Of a stretch of 64,000 bases of DNA, positions 24,512-33,821 are shown piece by piece (positions within the stretch are counted from its first letter, which is position 1; each line of letters begins with the position of its first letter). Under the pieces are notes generated by a model. That model had not been told where the DNA came from. It made no database searches and saw only the letters and a list, made by a program, of their open reading frames with translations. The translations under genes and the position numbers were made by a program. Source of the stretch: an uncultured Pseudomonas sp. (lineage in GTDB: Bacteria; Pseudomonadota; Gammaproteobacteria; Pseudomonadales; Pseudomonadaceae); NCBI RefSeq assembly GCF_946886105.1, contig NZ_CAMPHV010000022.1, forward strand, positions 1-64,000, written 5' to 3'.

Positions 24512-25762
24512 ATGCGAAAAATCCCCGGCCACACCCTGCTCGACAGTTCGGCGGCGCTATTGCGCGAGGGCTGCCTGTTTATCTCCAATCGCTGCCAGCG
24601 CTATGACAGCCCGGTGTTCGCCACGCGTTTACTGTTGCAATACACCCTGTGCCTGCGCGGCGAAATGGCCGCCGAATTGTTTTACGACCAGCAATTGTTC
24701 AGCCGTAAAAACGCCCTGCCGCGCATCTTGCAGAAAACCCTGCTCGGGGTCGGTGGCGTGCAGGGCATGGATGGTCCGGAGCACCTGCAGCGCAAGCGGT
24801 TGTTTCTCCAGGCGCTGAATACCGAGCGCGTCGAGCGGCTGGTGCGCCTGGCCGAGCACCAGTGGCTGGCGGCGCTGCAACGCTGGGAAGGCCAGTCCCA
24901 TGTGGTGATTTTGCCGGAGATCGAGATGCTCCTGTGCAAAGCCGTATGCCGCTGGGCAGGCGTGCCCTTGGGCGACGATGAAGCGCTGCAGCGCCGTCAG
25001 CAGTTGGCGGCGATGATCGATGGCGGCGGGCGCATCGGTTGGGGGCAACTGGCGGCTCGCCGCGCGCGCAACAAGGCGCAGGCCTGGGCCAGCGAGCTTA
25101 TCGACGGGCAACGCGACGGACGCTTCGATGCCCCGGTGGATTCGGCCATCGCCCTGGTCAGTCGCCACCGTGGCTATGATGGCGAACTCTTGAGCAGGCC
25201 TGTTGCAGCCGTCGAACTGCTCAACTTGCTGCGCCCGACCGTGGCCGTCGCGCGCTTTATCGTATTCGCCCTGCTGGAGCTGCATCGTCATCCCGAATGG
25301 CAAAGGCGTTTGGCCCGCGACGATGGCTGGTTGCGCCCGTTCACCCATGAGGTGCGTCGCCTTTACGCGTTCTTTCCGTTTATCGCGGCGCGGGTGCGCC
25401 AGGATTTCGAGTGGGAAGGGTATGGGTTCAAGGCCGGCACCCGGGTATTGCTGGACCTGTACGGCACCAACCGCGACCCCGCCACCTGGGAGCAACCCGA
25501 GGTATTCATGCCTGAGCGCTTCGTCGGTTGGCAGGGCGACGCTTACAGCTTCATTCCCCAGGGCGGCGCCAGCGCCGAATACCACCATCGATGCCCCGGC
25601 GAATACCTGACCATCGTGCTGATCGAAAGCGCATTGCAGCTGTTCTGCCGACGCATGCACTACACCATCGCCGAGCAAGACCTCAACGTGTCGACCCGGC
25701 GCATGCCGATGCTGCCGGCGAGGTGCCTGATATTGAGCGATATAGAAGCGCTGCGGACTTGA
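24512..25762 (+). CDS. CYP152-family fatty-acid peroxygenase (cytochrome P450)
   Basis: A 416-residue protein, the normal CYP152 length, starting at ATG 24512 with GGAG upstream; longer in-frame starts lack family similarity. The haem-binding loop FIPQGGASAEYHHRCPGEY puts the thiolate at about Cys361. The family's carboxylate-binding Arg-Pro occurs in LLRPTVAVARFI (about Arg241). Gln84 in VQGMDG corresponds to the Gln of P450-BS-beta rather than the His of the decarboxylase OleT, so alpha/beta-hydroxylation of fatty acids using hydrogen peroxide is more likely than alkene formation. It needs no redox partner. It lies 180 bp upstream of the siderophore NRPS, with the Fur box between them, so co-regulation is uncertain. 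Confidence 0.87.
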   Translation: MRKIPGHTLLDSSAALLREGCLFISNRCQRYDSPVFATRLLLQYTLCLRGEMAAELFYDQQLFSRKNALPRILQKTLLGVGGVQGMDGPEHLQRKRLFLQALNTERVERLVRLAEHQWLAALQRWEGQSHVVILPEIEMLLCKAVCRWAGVPLGDDEALQRRQQLAAMIDGGGRIGWGQLAARRARNKAQAWASELIDGQRDGRFDAPVDSAIALVSRHRGYDGELLSRPVAAVELLNLLRPTVAVARFIVFALLELHRHPEWQRRLARDDGWLRPFTHEVRRLYAFFPFIAARVRQDFEWEGYGFKAGTRVLLDLYGTNRDPATWEQPEVFMPERFVGWQGDAYSFIPQGGASAEYHHRCPGEYLTIVLIESALQLFCRRMHYTIAEQDLNVSTRRMPMLPARCLILSDIEALRT

Positions 25763-25857
25763 CGGTCATGGCGCGACGACTTGTGTGGCGGCGCGCGGAG
25801 CGACACATCCGAGCAGGAATCTGAGGCCGATCAATCGGTTATTGCCTACATTGACTT

Positions 25858-25872
25858 TGACAATAATTATCA
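25858..25872. promoter_or_regulatory. Fur box overlapping a sigma-70-type promoter
   Basis: TGACAATAATTATCA matches the 7-1-7 Fur pattern TGATAATNATTATCA with one mismatch. It overlaps a possible promoter (TTGACT at 25851, TGTATT at 25875, 18-bp spacing), 70 bp upstream of the Gly-type NRPS gene. Iron-replete Fur would block this promoter. Confidence 0.82.
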
Positions 25873-25939
25873 TTTGTATTTAGTATCTGTGCGCATTTAG
25901 CGGCCTCCCGCCGGAGCCTGATTTCGGATACCACCCAGC

Positions 25940-28900
25940 ATGAATGAGCTCGATAGCGCCTTGTTGGCGCTGCTGCTTGAGGACCAAGCATCTCAGACCG
26001 ATAGCCTATGCCCCCGGTCGTCGACCGACCCGGCCCCTCTCTCCTTCGCTCAACAGCGCTTGTGGTTTTTGCAGCGACTCGACCCGGGGTCGACCGCCTA
26101 TAACCTGACGCGGGCCTTCCGTTTGCAAGGGCGGCTCGATGTGCAGGCTCTGGAGAGCGCTTTCAACGCCTTGATCGTTCGCCACGCCGTGTTGCGCACG
26201 CGCTTCGAGGATAGCCAAGGCGAGCCGAGGCAGGTGGTGCTGGCCGAGGTGCCTTTCAGTCTGCTCTGCGAACAACACGCCGGCCTGTCTGAAGCGACGC
26301 GGCTGGAAACACTCGGCCGGCGTTTGCAGGATGAAGTGGCGCGCCCCTTCGACCTGGCCCGGGCTCCATTGCTGCGGGTGACCTTGCTGCGCTTCGACGA
26401 GCAGGACCATGGGCTGTTGCTGGCCATGCACCATATCGTTTCGGATGCCTGGTCCAACCCCATTCTGGTTCGTGACCTGGCCGCCGCTTATGCGCAGGCC
26501 CTGGCGGGACAAACGCCTGAACTGCCGGCGCTGCCCGTGCAGTATGCCGACTACGCCGTCTGGCAACGCCAGCAGCTGCAAGACGAGGTCTTGACGACGG
26601 AGCTGCAGCATTGGCGCAACTATCTCGGCGAGCGTGTGCCCGCGCTGGAATTGCCCACCGATCTGCCGCGTCCGGCCAAGCCGAGTCAGAACGGACAGCG
26701 CCTGCGTTTCGCCCTGCCGAGCGAACTCGCCGAACGGGCGCAGGCATTTTGTCGGGCCGAGGGTTGCACGCCCTTCGTGCTGTTACTCGCGACCTGGCAA
26801 TTGCTGCTGGCGCGCTACAGCGGTCAACAGGCATTTGCCATCGGTGTGCCCCATGCGGCGCGCAGCCGCTGCGAGCTGGAAGAGCTGATCGGCTTTTTCG
26901 TCAACACCCTGATCTACCGCGTCGATCTGGGAAAGCAACTGACCGGTCGCGAACTCTGCCGTCGATTGCGCCAGGAGTCCTTGGCGGCGCTGGATCACGC
27001 CGAGTTGCCGTTCGAACTGTTGCTGGAACAATTGCACGTCGAGCGCGATCCGAGCCGCACGCCGCTGTTCCAGGCGATGTTCAACCTGAGCAGCGGCGCC
27101 GCGGTGCGCATGAACCTGGCGGATATCCAGATCGAGCAGGTGCTGATCGAAGCCGACAGTGCCAAGTTCGACCTGAGCCTGGATGTCGCGGTGCGTCCGG
27201 ATGGCGTGCACTGCGAGTTGGAGTACCGTCTCGATCTGTTCCTGCCGGCCACCGCCGTGCGCATGGCCGCGCATTACCAACAGTTGTTGGCGGCCTTGCT
27301 GGAGAGTCCCGACTCGGGTGTCTGGCAGTTGCCGCTGTTGGCGAGCAGCGAGCGCGAGCTGTTGTTGCAGCAATGGAACCGCAGTGAGCAGGCGCTGACG
27401 TTGGGCGACGACATGCTGGCGCTGTTCGAGCGGCGTGCGCTGGCCGCACCCGAGCGCAGCGCATTGGTCTGCGGCACGGAGCGGTTGAGCTACGCCGAGC
27501 TGAATGTCCGGGCCAATCGCCTGGCGCACTGGCTGCTCGAGAAGGGCGTGGGCGGCGAGCAGTTGATTGGCGTCTGCCTGGAGCGCGAGGCCGCGCTGCT
27601 GGTGGCATTGCTGGCCATCCACAAGACCGGCGCCGCCTACCTGCCGATCGATCCGGCGCAGCCACCGGCGCGTAACGCCGATATCCTCGCCCAGGCTGTG
27701 CCGCGTCTGGTGCTGACCCGTGAAGCCTTGCTTGGTCTGTTCGATAACGGCCTGCCGGTGGTCGCCTTGGAGTCGCTGGAGCCGACCCTGGCGACACTCA
27801 GCGAAGCCAACCCCGGCTTGCTGCTGCATCCGCGGCAGCTGGCTTACAGCCTCTATACGTCCGGTTCCACCGGCCGCCCCAAGGGCGTGCAGATCGAACG
27901 CGAAGCATTGGCCAATTTTCTCCGGGGTATCCAAGCGCATGCGCGCCTGACGGCGAATGATCGGTTGCTGGCGGTGACCACCCTGGGCTTCGATATCGCC
28001 GCTCTGGAGTTGTTTCTGCCGTTGTTGCATGGTGCCTGTGTGGTGCTCGTCAGCCGCGAGCAAACCCTGCAACCGGCCGCCTTGATCGAGCTGCTGGAGA
28101 GCCAGTCGATCAGCGTGATGCAAGCGACGCCGGCCACCTGGCAGATGCTCTTGGAGTACGACAGCCCGGCTTGGCGAGGGCTTCGCGTGCTTTGTGGCGG
28201 CGAAGCGCTGGCCGGCGAACTGGCCGAGCGTCTGCTGGCGCGCGGCGTGCAGCTGAGCAATGTCTACGGGCCGACCGAAACCACCGTGTGGTCGGCGGCG
28301 CAGCCGGTCGAGCGAGTGGACGGCGCGGTCGTTCCCATCGGCCGTCCGTTGGCCAATAACCGTTTGTATATTCTCGATGAGTACCTGCAACCCCAGCCGC
28401 CCGGCGTCGTCGGGGAGCTGTATATCGGCGGTGCCGGCCTGGCCCGTGGCTATGCCGGGCGGCCGGAGCTGACCGCGATGGCCTTTGTGCCCAATCCCTT
28501 CGCCGTGACCAGGGCGCCGGGCGCAGGCCCCGGCAGCCGGCTCTACCGTACGGGCGATCTGGCGCGCTATCGCGTCGATGGCACTGTCGAGTTCCTCGGA
28601 CGGCGGGATTTTCAGGTGAAGCTGCGCGGTTTTCGTATCGAATTGGGCGAAATCGAGGCGGCAATGAATGCCCATGACGAGGTGCAACAAGCCGTCGTGG
28701 TCGTGCGCAAAGCGCCCGGCGGGCAGGATGCGTTGGTCGCCTACCTGCGCGCCGCACCTGAGTTGGCCAGCGAAAGCCTCGGCCCATACCTGCGCGAACG
28801 ATTGCCGGTGTACATGCTGCCGTCGGCGTTCGTCAGGTTGGACAACTTCCCCCTCAACGCCAACGGCAAGGTCGACCGCCAGGCATTGCCTGCGCCTGTC

Positions 28901-29212
28901 TGGAGTGCGACCGAAGCGGCGATGCCGCCGACCGGCGACAGCGAAGAGCGCCTGGCTGCGATCTGGTCGGAGGTGCTGGGGGTGAGCGCAATCTCGCGCC
29001 AGGACGAGCTCTTCGCCCTCGGCGCGCAATCCTTGCAGTTGGTGCGTATCCAGGCACGGGTGAACCGCGAGTTCGCCTGCGAAGTGGCCTTGGCCGAGCT
29101 GTTCGCCCATCCGTGCCTGTGCGATATGGCCGTGCTAATAGAGCAGGCCTGCCTGACGACTGCAGAGGACCAATGGGCGCAAATCGACAGCCTGTTGCAA
29201 GCCTATGAATAA
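25940..29212 (+). CDS. NRPS, one module C-A-PCP, predicted glycine
   Basis: 1090 residues. The C domain (about 32-470) has an active-site HHIVSDAWS at 164. The A domain (about 480-985) has YTSGSTGRPKG near 640. Its binding-pocket residues, aligned by eye to GrsA positions 235-331, read DILQCGVVW, close to glycine pockets. The PCP (about 1000-1070) carries the phosphopantetheine Ser1031 in LGAQSLQ. There is no epimerase or thioesterase. It lies directly upstream of the exporter gene under a Fur box and is separated from the other NRPSs by about 8.6 kb. It may add the residue that the A-less C-PCP at the end of the 37853-42487 NRPS cannot load, but its place in the line is inference. Confidence 0.88.
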   Translation: MNELDSALLALLLEDQASQTDSLCPRSSTDPAPLSFAQQRLWFLQRLDPGSTAYNLTRAFRLQGRLDVQALESAFNALIVRHAVLRTRFEDSQGEPRQVVLAEVPFSLLCEQHAGLSEATRLETLGRRLQDEVARPFDLARAPLLRVTLLRFDEQDHGLLLAMHHIVSDAWSNPILVRDLAAAYAQALAGQTPELPALPVQYADYAVWQRQQLQDEVLTTELQHWRNYLGERVPALELPTDLPRPAKPSQNGQRLRFALPSELAERAQAFCRAEGCTPFVLLLATWQLLLARYSGQQAFAIGVPHAARSRCELEELIGFFVNTLIYRVDLGKQLTGRELCRRLRQESLAALDHAELPFELLLEQLHVERDPSRTPLFQAMFNLSSGAAVRMNLADIQIEQVLIEADSAKFDLSLDVAVRPDGVHCELEYRLDLFLPATAVRMAAHYQQLLAALLESPDSGVWQLPLLASSERELLLQQWNRSEQALTLGDDMLALFERRALAAPERSALVCGTERLSYAELNVRANRLAHWLLEKGVGGEQLIGVCLEREAALLVALLAIHKTGAAYLPIDPAQPPARNADILAQAVPRLVLTREALLGLFDNGLPVVALESLEPTLATLSEANPGLLLHPRQLAYSLYTSGSTGRPKGVQIEREALANFLRGIQAHARLTANDRLLAVTTLGFDIAALELFLPLLHGACVVLVSREQTLQPAALIELLESQSISVMQATPATWQMLLEYDSPAWRGLRVLCGGEALAGELAERLLARGVQLSNVYGPTETTVWSAAQPVERVDGAVVPIGRPLANNRLYILDEYLQPQPPGVVGELYIGGAGLARGYAGRPELTAMAFVPNPFAVTRAPGAGPGSRLYRTGDLARYRVDGTVEFLGRRDFQVKLRGFRIELGEIEAAMNAHDEVQQAVVVVRKAPGGQDALVAYLRAAPELASESLGPYLRERLPVYMLPSAFVRLDNFPLNANGKVDRQALPAPVWSATEAAMPPTGDSEERLAAIWSEVLGVSAISRQDELFALGAQSLQLVRIQARVNREFACEVALAELFAHPCLCDMAVLIEQACLTTAEDQWAQIDSLLQAYE

Positions 29213-29230
29213 GCCTACCGAGGGACTCCC

Positions 29231-30892
29231 ATGACGGTCTTTATGTCTTTGCTACAACGCCATCGAGGTCTGCTCACGCTGGCTCTGCTCGGCAGTTTGG
29301 CGAGCGCGGCGGCGGGTATCGCGCTGCTCAATGAAATCAACCAACTGATCGCCGGTACCCAGGTCATGGGCGCGAGCCAAGGTGGCCTGTACCTCGGTCT
29401 GCTGCTGGTGCTGTTCGCTTGCGGTTTCGGCTCTCAAGCCTTGCTGACCGCCCTGGGGCACCGGGTGGTCTACGAATTGCGTCTGCAATTGGTCAAGCGG
29501 CTGCTGGACACACCGATCGAGCAATTGGAGAAGATCGGTACCCCCGCGCTGTATGCCACTCTGAGTAAGGATGTCGAGTCCATAGGCCAGGCGTTCAACC
29601 GCCTGCCTTTCGTCCTTTACAACGGCATCCTGATGCTCGGCGGCTGTGTCTATCTGGCCTGGCTGTCCTGGCAACTGGCGCTGCTGTGCGGGGTGCTGTT
29701 GGGGCTGGGTGTTTGGTTGGCCCATGGCTGGTTCGCGCGCATGCGTGAGCTGATGAAAGTGGTGCGCGACACCGATGATCAGTTATACACGGCCTATACC
29801 TCGGCCATCGAAGGGCGCTACGAGCTGGCGCTGAATACAGCGCGCAAGCAGCGTTTCTATGAACTCGACCTGCTTACCGCCGCCGATCGGGCGCGGGGCA
29901 ACGAGGTGCTGGCCGATCGTTATTGGACGCTCAGCCTGAACTGGACGGTAACGCTGATTCTCGGCTTGGCCGGCAGCTTGTTTGCCGCTGGGGCTTTGCT
30001 GGGCATAGCCGCAGCCACTGTGGCGGCTTTCGTCCTGGTGCTGATGTTTTTGCGTATGCCGCTCAACGATCTGATCGGCAGCCTGCCGACCCTGGTTGCC
30101 GGGAACGTGGCGTTGGCGAAGATCGAGTCGTTGACCCTGGCGCCCTGTCGTCCCGAGTTCACCGCCCAGCAGCCCCGCTTTCCCAGCAGCGGCGAGATGC
30201 TGCTTAAACTCGAAGGGCTGACTTACGAATACCCGCCGGTCTGTGACGACTATGGCTTCCATCTGGGGCCGATCGACCTGCATGTCCATGCGGGCGAAAC
30301 GCTGTTCATCGTCGGTGGTAATGGCAGCGGCAAATCGACCCTGGCCAAGTTGCTGACCGGCCTTTATCGCCCGAGTGGCGGTCTATTGAGCCTGCATGGC
30401 GAAGAAATCACCGATGACCGGCGGGATTGGTACCGCAGTCATTTTTCCACGGTGCTTTCCAGCTTCCATCTGTTCGAGCGTCTGGTCGGCCCTGAAGGCG
30501 ACTTCGATATGGCGCTGGCACAGGCTTGGCTGGTTCGCTTGCGTATGGAGCGCAAGGTCTCCATCGACCCTGCCGGTTTGCTTTCCACCACGCGGTTGTC
30601 CCAGGGGCAGCGCAAGCGTCTGGCCCTGCTGGTGGCGTTGCTGGAAGAACGACCGATCCTGCTGCTCGATGAGTGGGCGGCGGACCAGGATCCGCTGTTC
30701 CGCGCCTTCTTCTATCTGGAACTGCTGCCCGAATTGAAAGCGCGCGGCAAGACGGTTATCGCCATTAGTCACGACGACCGCTACTTCGCCGTGGCCGATC
30801 GGGTGATCAAGTGCGACGCCGGTCAACTGAGCGAGCTGGATAAGAGCGCCTTCAGGCCGGTGCAAGAACAGTTGGCCGTTGCCATTGGTTGA
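29231..30892 (+). CDS. Cyclic-peptide/siderophore export ABC transporter (PvdE/SyrD type)
   Basis: 553 residues: an N-terminal membrane domain of six segments (about 10-300) fused to an ATPase domain with Walker A GGNGSGKST at about 361, signature LSQGQRKR and Walker B ILLLDEW. Length and layout match PvdE and SyrD-like proteins, which move a peptide precursor from cytoplasm to periplasm. The signature is LSQGQ rather than LSGGQ, as in this subfamily. It follows the Gly NRPS by 18 bp and so shares its transcript and Fur control. It is the only efflux component in the window; no periplasmic adaptor or outer-membrane tunnel is present. Confidence 0.9.
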   Translation: MTVFMSLLQRHRGLLTLALLGSLASAAAGIALLNEINQLIAGTQVMGASQGGLYLGLLLVLFACGFGSQALLTALGHRVVYELRLQLVKRLLDTPIEQLEKIGTPALYATLSKDVESIGQAFNRLPFVLYNGILMLGGCVYLAWLSWQLALLCGVLLGLGVWLAHGWFARMRELMKVVRDTDDQLYTAYTSAIEGRYELALNTARKQRFYELDLLTAADRARGNEVLADRYWTLSLNWTVTLILGLAGSLFAAGALLGIAAATVAAFVLVLMFLRMPLNDLIGSLPTLVAGNVALAKIESLTLAPCRPEFTAQQPRFPSSGEMLLKLEGLTYEYPPVCDDYGFHLGPIDLHVHAGETLFIVGGNGSGKSTLAKLLTGLYRPSGGLLSLHGEEITDDRRDWYRSHFSTVLSSFHLFERLVGPEGDFDMALAQAWLVRLRMERKVSIDPAGLLSTTRLSQGQRKRLALLVALLEERPILLLDEWAADQDPLFRAFFYLELLPELKARGKTVIAISHDDRYFAVADRVIKCDAGQLSELDKSAFRPVQEQLAVAIG

Positions 30893-30996
30893 GTCTTGGT
30901 GGCGGGAACACAGACAACTAGCTGGATTACCGCCCGAGGGTTTATAGGGCACGGTCCGGCAAAGGCTTGTGGGATGGGGCTTTGCATAGTTACAAT

Positions 30997-31011
30997 TGCA
31001 AATCGTTATCG
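30997..31011. promoter_or_regulatory. Weak Fur-box-like site before the receptor gene
   Basis: TGCAAATCGTTATCG matches the 7-1-7 Fur pattern at 10 of 14 positions and is followed by GTTAGCGACT. It is located 39 bp upstream of the TonB-dependent receptor start, where iron control is expected. Confidence 0.5.
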
Positions 31012-31049
31012 TTAGCGACTTTATTTGATAAGTACAAGGGGGGGAATGT

Positions 31050-33275
31050 ATGCAGCATCGGGGAAAGCGGTCAAAGCAGGGCGCGCGGGTTTCCAAGCGT
31101 CTGTTGATGCCATTTATGCTGAGTGGCATCGCCTTCTCAGGTGCGGCCTGGTCGGAAGAGCAGGCTACGCAAACTGACGCCCTGGATCTGCCGGCGCAGA
31201 CGATCACCGGCAAACAAGATGACGAGACGGTGGTGACCGCAGGCTCGAAAGTCCCGCTCAAACTGCGTGAAGTTCCCCAAACCGTGAATGTGGTCGGCCA
31301 GGAGCGTATCGAGGAGCAGAACCTCTACACCCTGGAGCAGGCTATGAAACAGGTCGGTGGGGTGACGGTGCAGCGCATTGACGCCAACCGCGTGACTTAT
31401 TTCTCCCGTGGCTTCGAGATGACCTCGCTGTCGCTGGATGGCACACCCACCACCATGGACAACCGCATCTTCCTCTCGCCGAGCTTGGCAATGTACGAGC
31501 GGGTCGAAGTGCTCAAGGGCCCGGCCGGCATTCTCAATGGCACTGGCGGCACCGGCGGCAGCATCAATCTGGTACGCAAGCGTCCGCAGGCCGAAGCGGC
31601 GGTTTCCGGCGAGCTGAGTGCCGGTTCCTGGGACGACTACCGTGGCATGATCGACGTCACTGGCCCGTTGACCGAAAGCGGCAATATCCGCGGCCGTGTA
31701 GTGGCCAGTAAGCGCGATCGGCATTTCTATTACGATGGCGGCGATGAGAAAAGCAATCTGTTCTATGGCGTGCTGGAAGCCGACCTGACACCGGATACCT
31801 TGCTGACTTTTGGCGTTAGCCATCAGGAAGTGGATGCACGGGGGGCGCAGCGTTCGTTGCCGTCCTATCTCTCGGGAACTCCGGGTGACTTCAAACTCTC
31901 ACTGGTCAAGCCGTCACGTTATAACTTTTACGGTGCCGATTGGAATCGCGAGTACTTCTGGAGCGACAGCGCTTTTGCCGAGTTGGAACAGCAACTGGCT
32001 GATGGCTGGAAGGCCAAGCTTTCCCTGCGCCACACGCAGAATAATTTCGACTTGACCCAAGCCTATGCACGCAATGGGTTCTTCGGCAGTGGTCTCGATA
32101 ACATTTACCCCGGCATCAATCCGGCTACCAATCTGGTGGACATGCATGCCCTCCGCTTCGACTACCGCGAAGAGCAGAATGAGGTGGATGCCTACGTCGA
32201 TGGGCCGTTTAGCCTGTTCGGCCGCGAGCATAAGCTGCTGGTCGGCGCGAACTACAGCCGTTCCGAGTTCTTTGATAAAGGGGATTTCATCGCCGACTCG
32301 CTCGGCGCCGTGAATCTGTTCGATCCGCAACTCGACGCGGCCCAGCCGGATCTCGACCCTCAGCAAAATATTTCTGTCGATACCCGCCAGCGCGGTATCT
32401 ACAGCAACTTGCGCTTAAGCTTGGCCGATCCGCTGACCCTGGTCTTGGGCGGTCGCATGAGTTGGTGGGACGCCACCCGAAACGTAACCGATAACGTGGA
32501 TGGCGACCCAGATCAGAGGGTAAAGGACAAGGTCACTCGTGAGTTCACGCCTTTCGCAGGTTTGGTCTATGACCTCAACGATACCTATTCCCTCTATGCC
32601 AGCTATGCCGAAATTTTCCAGCCCCATGATGCCCGTGTCCGGAAAATCGATGGCGGTATGCTGGCGCCCTTGGAGGGCAAACAATGGGAAACCGGGATCA
32701 AGGGCGAGTATCTGGATAGCAGCCTGATGGCTTCCCTGGCTCTCTTCCACATCGAAGAAGAGAACCGTGAGACCCCCGACTTAGACGATTCGAATGCCTC
32801 CATTGCCAGTGGCAAGGTGCGCAGCCGTGGTTTCGAAGCGGAACTGAATGGCCAGTTGGCTGCCGACTGGACGCTGAATGCAAACTACACCTACACCCAA
32901 AAGGTCTATCACAGCGAAGAGTCCACCGAACTCTACACACCAAAGCACATGCTGCGGGTTTGGACTCACTATCAGTTGCCGGGCGAGTGGGAACGCTGGA
33001 GCGTGCAGGGGGGCATGAATACGGTCAGCAACACTTACACCCGTACTAATCACCCGAATCCGGCTGCGGGGTTCGATGACACCAAGCTGGAGCAGGGCGG
33101 CTATACCTTGTTCGATGCTGGCGTGGGCTACCAGATCACCCCGCAGTTGTCGGCCGATCTGCTGGTCACCAACCTGACCGACAAGAAGTACTACCAGCGC
33201 ATCAATAATCCATATGACGGCAATATCTGGGGCGACCCACGTGCCGCCACCATGACCCTGCGCGCCAAGTTCTAA
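31050..33275 (+). CDS. TonB-dependent ferric-siderophore receptor
   Basis: 741 residues. The signal peptide (LLMPFMLSGIAFSGAAWS) is followed by a TonB-box region around DETVVTAGSK, then the plug (about 70-200) with LREVPQTVNVV and ERVEVLKGPAGILNGTGGTGGSINLVRKRP. A 22-strand barrel ends in AATMTLRAKF with the required terminal Phe. There is no extra N-terminal signalling domain, so it does not appear to drive an ECF sigma/anti-sigma switch; Fur control is more likely. FhuE/FpvB-like receptors are the nearest relatives by eye. A very strong AAGGGGGGGAA ribosome-binding site precedes the start. It probably takes up the siderophore made here. Confidence 0.92.
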   Translation: MQHRGKRSKQGARVSKRLLMPFMLSGIAFSGAAWSEEQATQTDALDLPAQTITGKQDDETVVTAGSKVPLKLREVPQTVNVVGQERIEEQNLYTLEQAMKQVGGVTVQRIDANRVTYFSRGFEMTSLSLDGTPTTMDNRIFLSPSLAMYERVEVLKGPAGILNGTGGTGGSINLVRKRPQAEAAVSGELSAGSWDDYRGMIDVTGPLTESGNIRGRVVASKRDRHFYYDGGDEKSNLFYGVLEADLTPDTLLTFGVSHQEVDARGAQRSLPSYLSGTPGDFKLSLVKPSRYNFYGADWNREYFWSDSAFAELEQQLADGWKAKLSLRHTQNNFDLTQAYARNGFFGSGLDNIYPGINPATNLVDMHALRFDYREEQNEVDAYVDGPFSLFGREHKLLVGANYSRSEFFDKGDFIADSLGAVNLFDPQLDAAQPDLDPQQNISVDTRQRGIYSNLRLSLADPLTLVLGGRMSWWDATRNVTDNVDGDPDQRVKDKVTREFTPFAGLVYDLNDTYSLYASYAEIFQPHDARVRKIDGGMLAPLEGKQWETGIKGEYLDSSLMASLALFHIEEENRETPDLDDSNASIASGKVRSRGFEAELNGQLAADWTLNANYTYTQKVYHSEESTELYTPKHMLRVWTHYQLPGEWERWSVQGGMNTVSNTYTRTNHPNPAAGFDDTKLEQGGYTLFDAGVGYQITPQLSADLLVTNLTDKKYYQRINNPYDGNIWGDPRAATMTLRAKF

Positions 33276-33291
33276 GGTCTGCCGCAGGTGC

Positions 33292-33321
33292 AAAGCCCGG
33301 CTCTTTTGGGAGTCGGGCTTT
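33292..33321 (+). terminator. Terminator after the receptor gene
   Basis: AAAGCCCGGCTC, short T-rich loop, GAGTCGGGCTTTT, followed by TGTCG. It begins 16 bp after the receptor stop codon. Confidence 0.82.
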
Positions 33322-33364
33322 TGTCGTTTTGCTGCCCGTGGATCCTATGTTCTTCTGCAACATC

Positions 33365-33441
33365 GTAGGGCGGACATGCCGCAGGCTTGTCCGCCGTTTG
33401 GGCCTCTGGCGATGGACAAGGCTTCGCCATGTCCACCCTAC
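33365..33441. repeat. Palindromic repeat GTAGGGCGGACA...TGTCCACCCTAC
   Basis: 77 bp with inverted ends and two inner hairpins (GGACA...TGTCC and GATGGACAAGGC...GCCATGTCC). It belongs to the same general class as the GTAGGGTG repeats at 12360 and 16223. Confidence 0.7.
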
Positions 33442-33512
33442 AAGGGCGCGCCTCGTAGCCCGTTAAATACCAGGGCAATCCGGGTAACAAACAGGCTTTC
33501 AAGGAGATATGT

Positions 33513-33821
33513 GTGCGAACTGCCGCCACTAAACCGACTGGCAACAACGCTGCCCTTGCGCGTGGCGCCTATCTGTTGGCCGTGCTGATCGGTAGCTATG
33601 GGGTTATCTGGACCCTGACGGGGTGTATCGCGATCGCATTGTCACGGTTGGGGCTGGAGCGCAGCGAGGCGGTGATTGCCGCCACCTTGCTGGGCTTTGT
33701 GCTCTATCCGGCGCTGACGTTATTGGCCTTTGCCGCGCAGCGACCGCTGCGGCTCTGGGCCGTACTGATGGCGGCTAGCGTCCTGTTCGGGTTGGTCAGC
33801 CGCGGATGGGGAGCCAGCTGA
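33513..33821 (+). CDS. DUF3649-type small inner-membrane protein
   Basis: 102 residues with three hydrophobic segments (YLLAVLIGSYGVIWTLTGCIAIAL, AATLLGFVLYPALTLLAFAA, LWAVLMAASVLFGLVS). This matches the DUF3649 proteins that sit between ferric-siderophore receptors and PepSY membrane proteins. The start codon is GTG with AAGGAGATAT upstream. Its stop shares one base with the next start (TGATG), so the two are translationally coupled. A role in reduction or release of iron at the inner membrane is suggested by context only. Confidence 0.82.
   Translation: MRTAATKPTGNNAALARGAYLLAVLIGSYGVIWTLTGCIAIALSRLGLERSEAVIAATLLGFVLYPALTLLAFAAQRPLRLWAVLMAASVLFGLVSRGWGAS

Noticed and set aside
26783..29110. 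A 775-codon open frame antisense to the Gly NRPS (and similar long antisense frames opposite the other NRPSs)
   Set aside because: Composition is Gln/Arg/Gly-rich, with no domain motifs. Such frames are expected opposite GC-rich coding DNA, and the plus-strand NRPS domains are unmistakable.
31050..33275. Transducer-type receptor (FpvA/FecA-like signalling)
   Set aside because: The mature N-terminus goes straight from a short TonB-box region to the plug, without the roughly 80-residue signalling domain, and no sigma/anti-sigma genes are adjacent.
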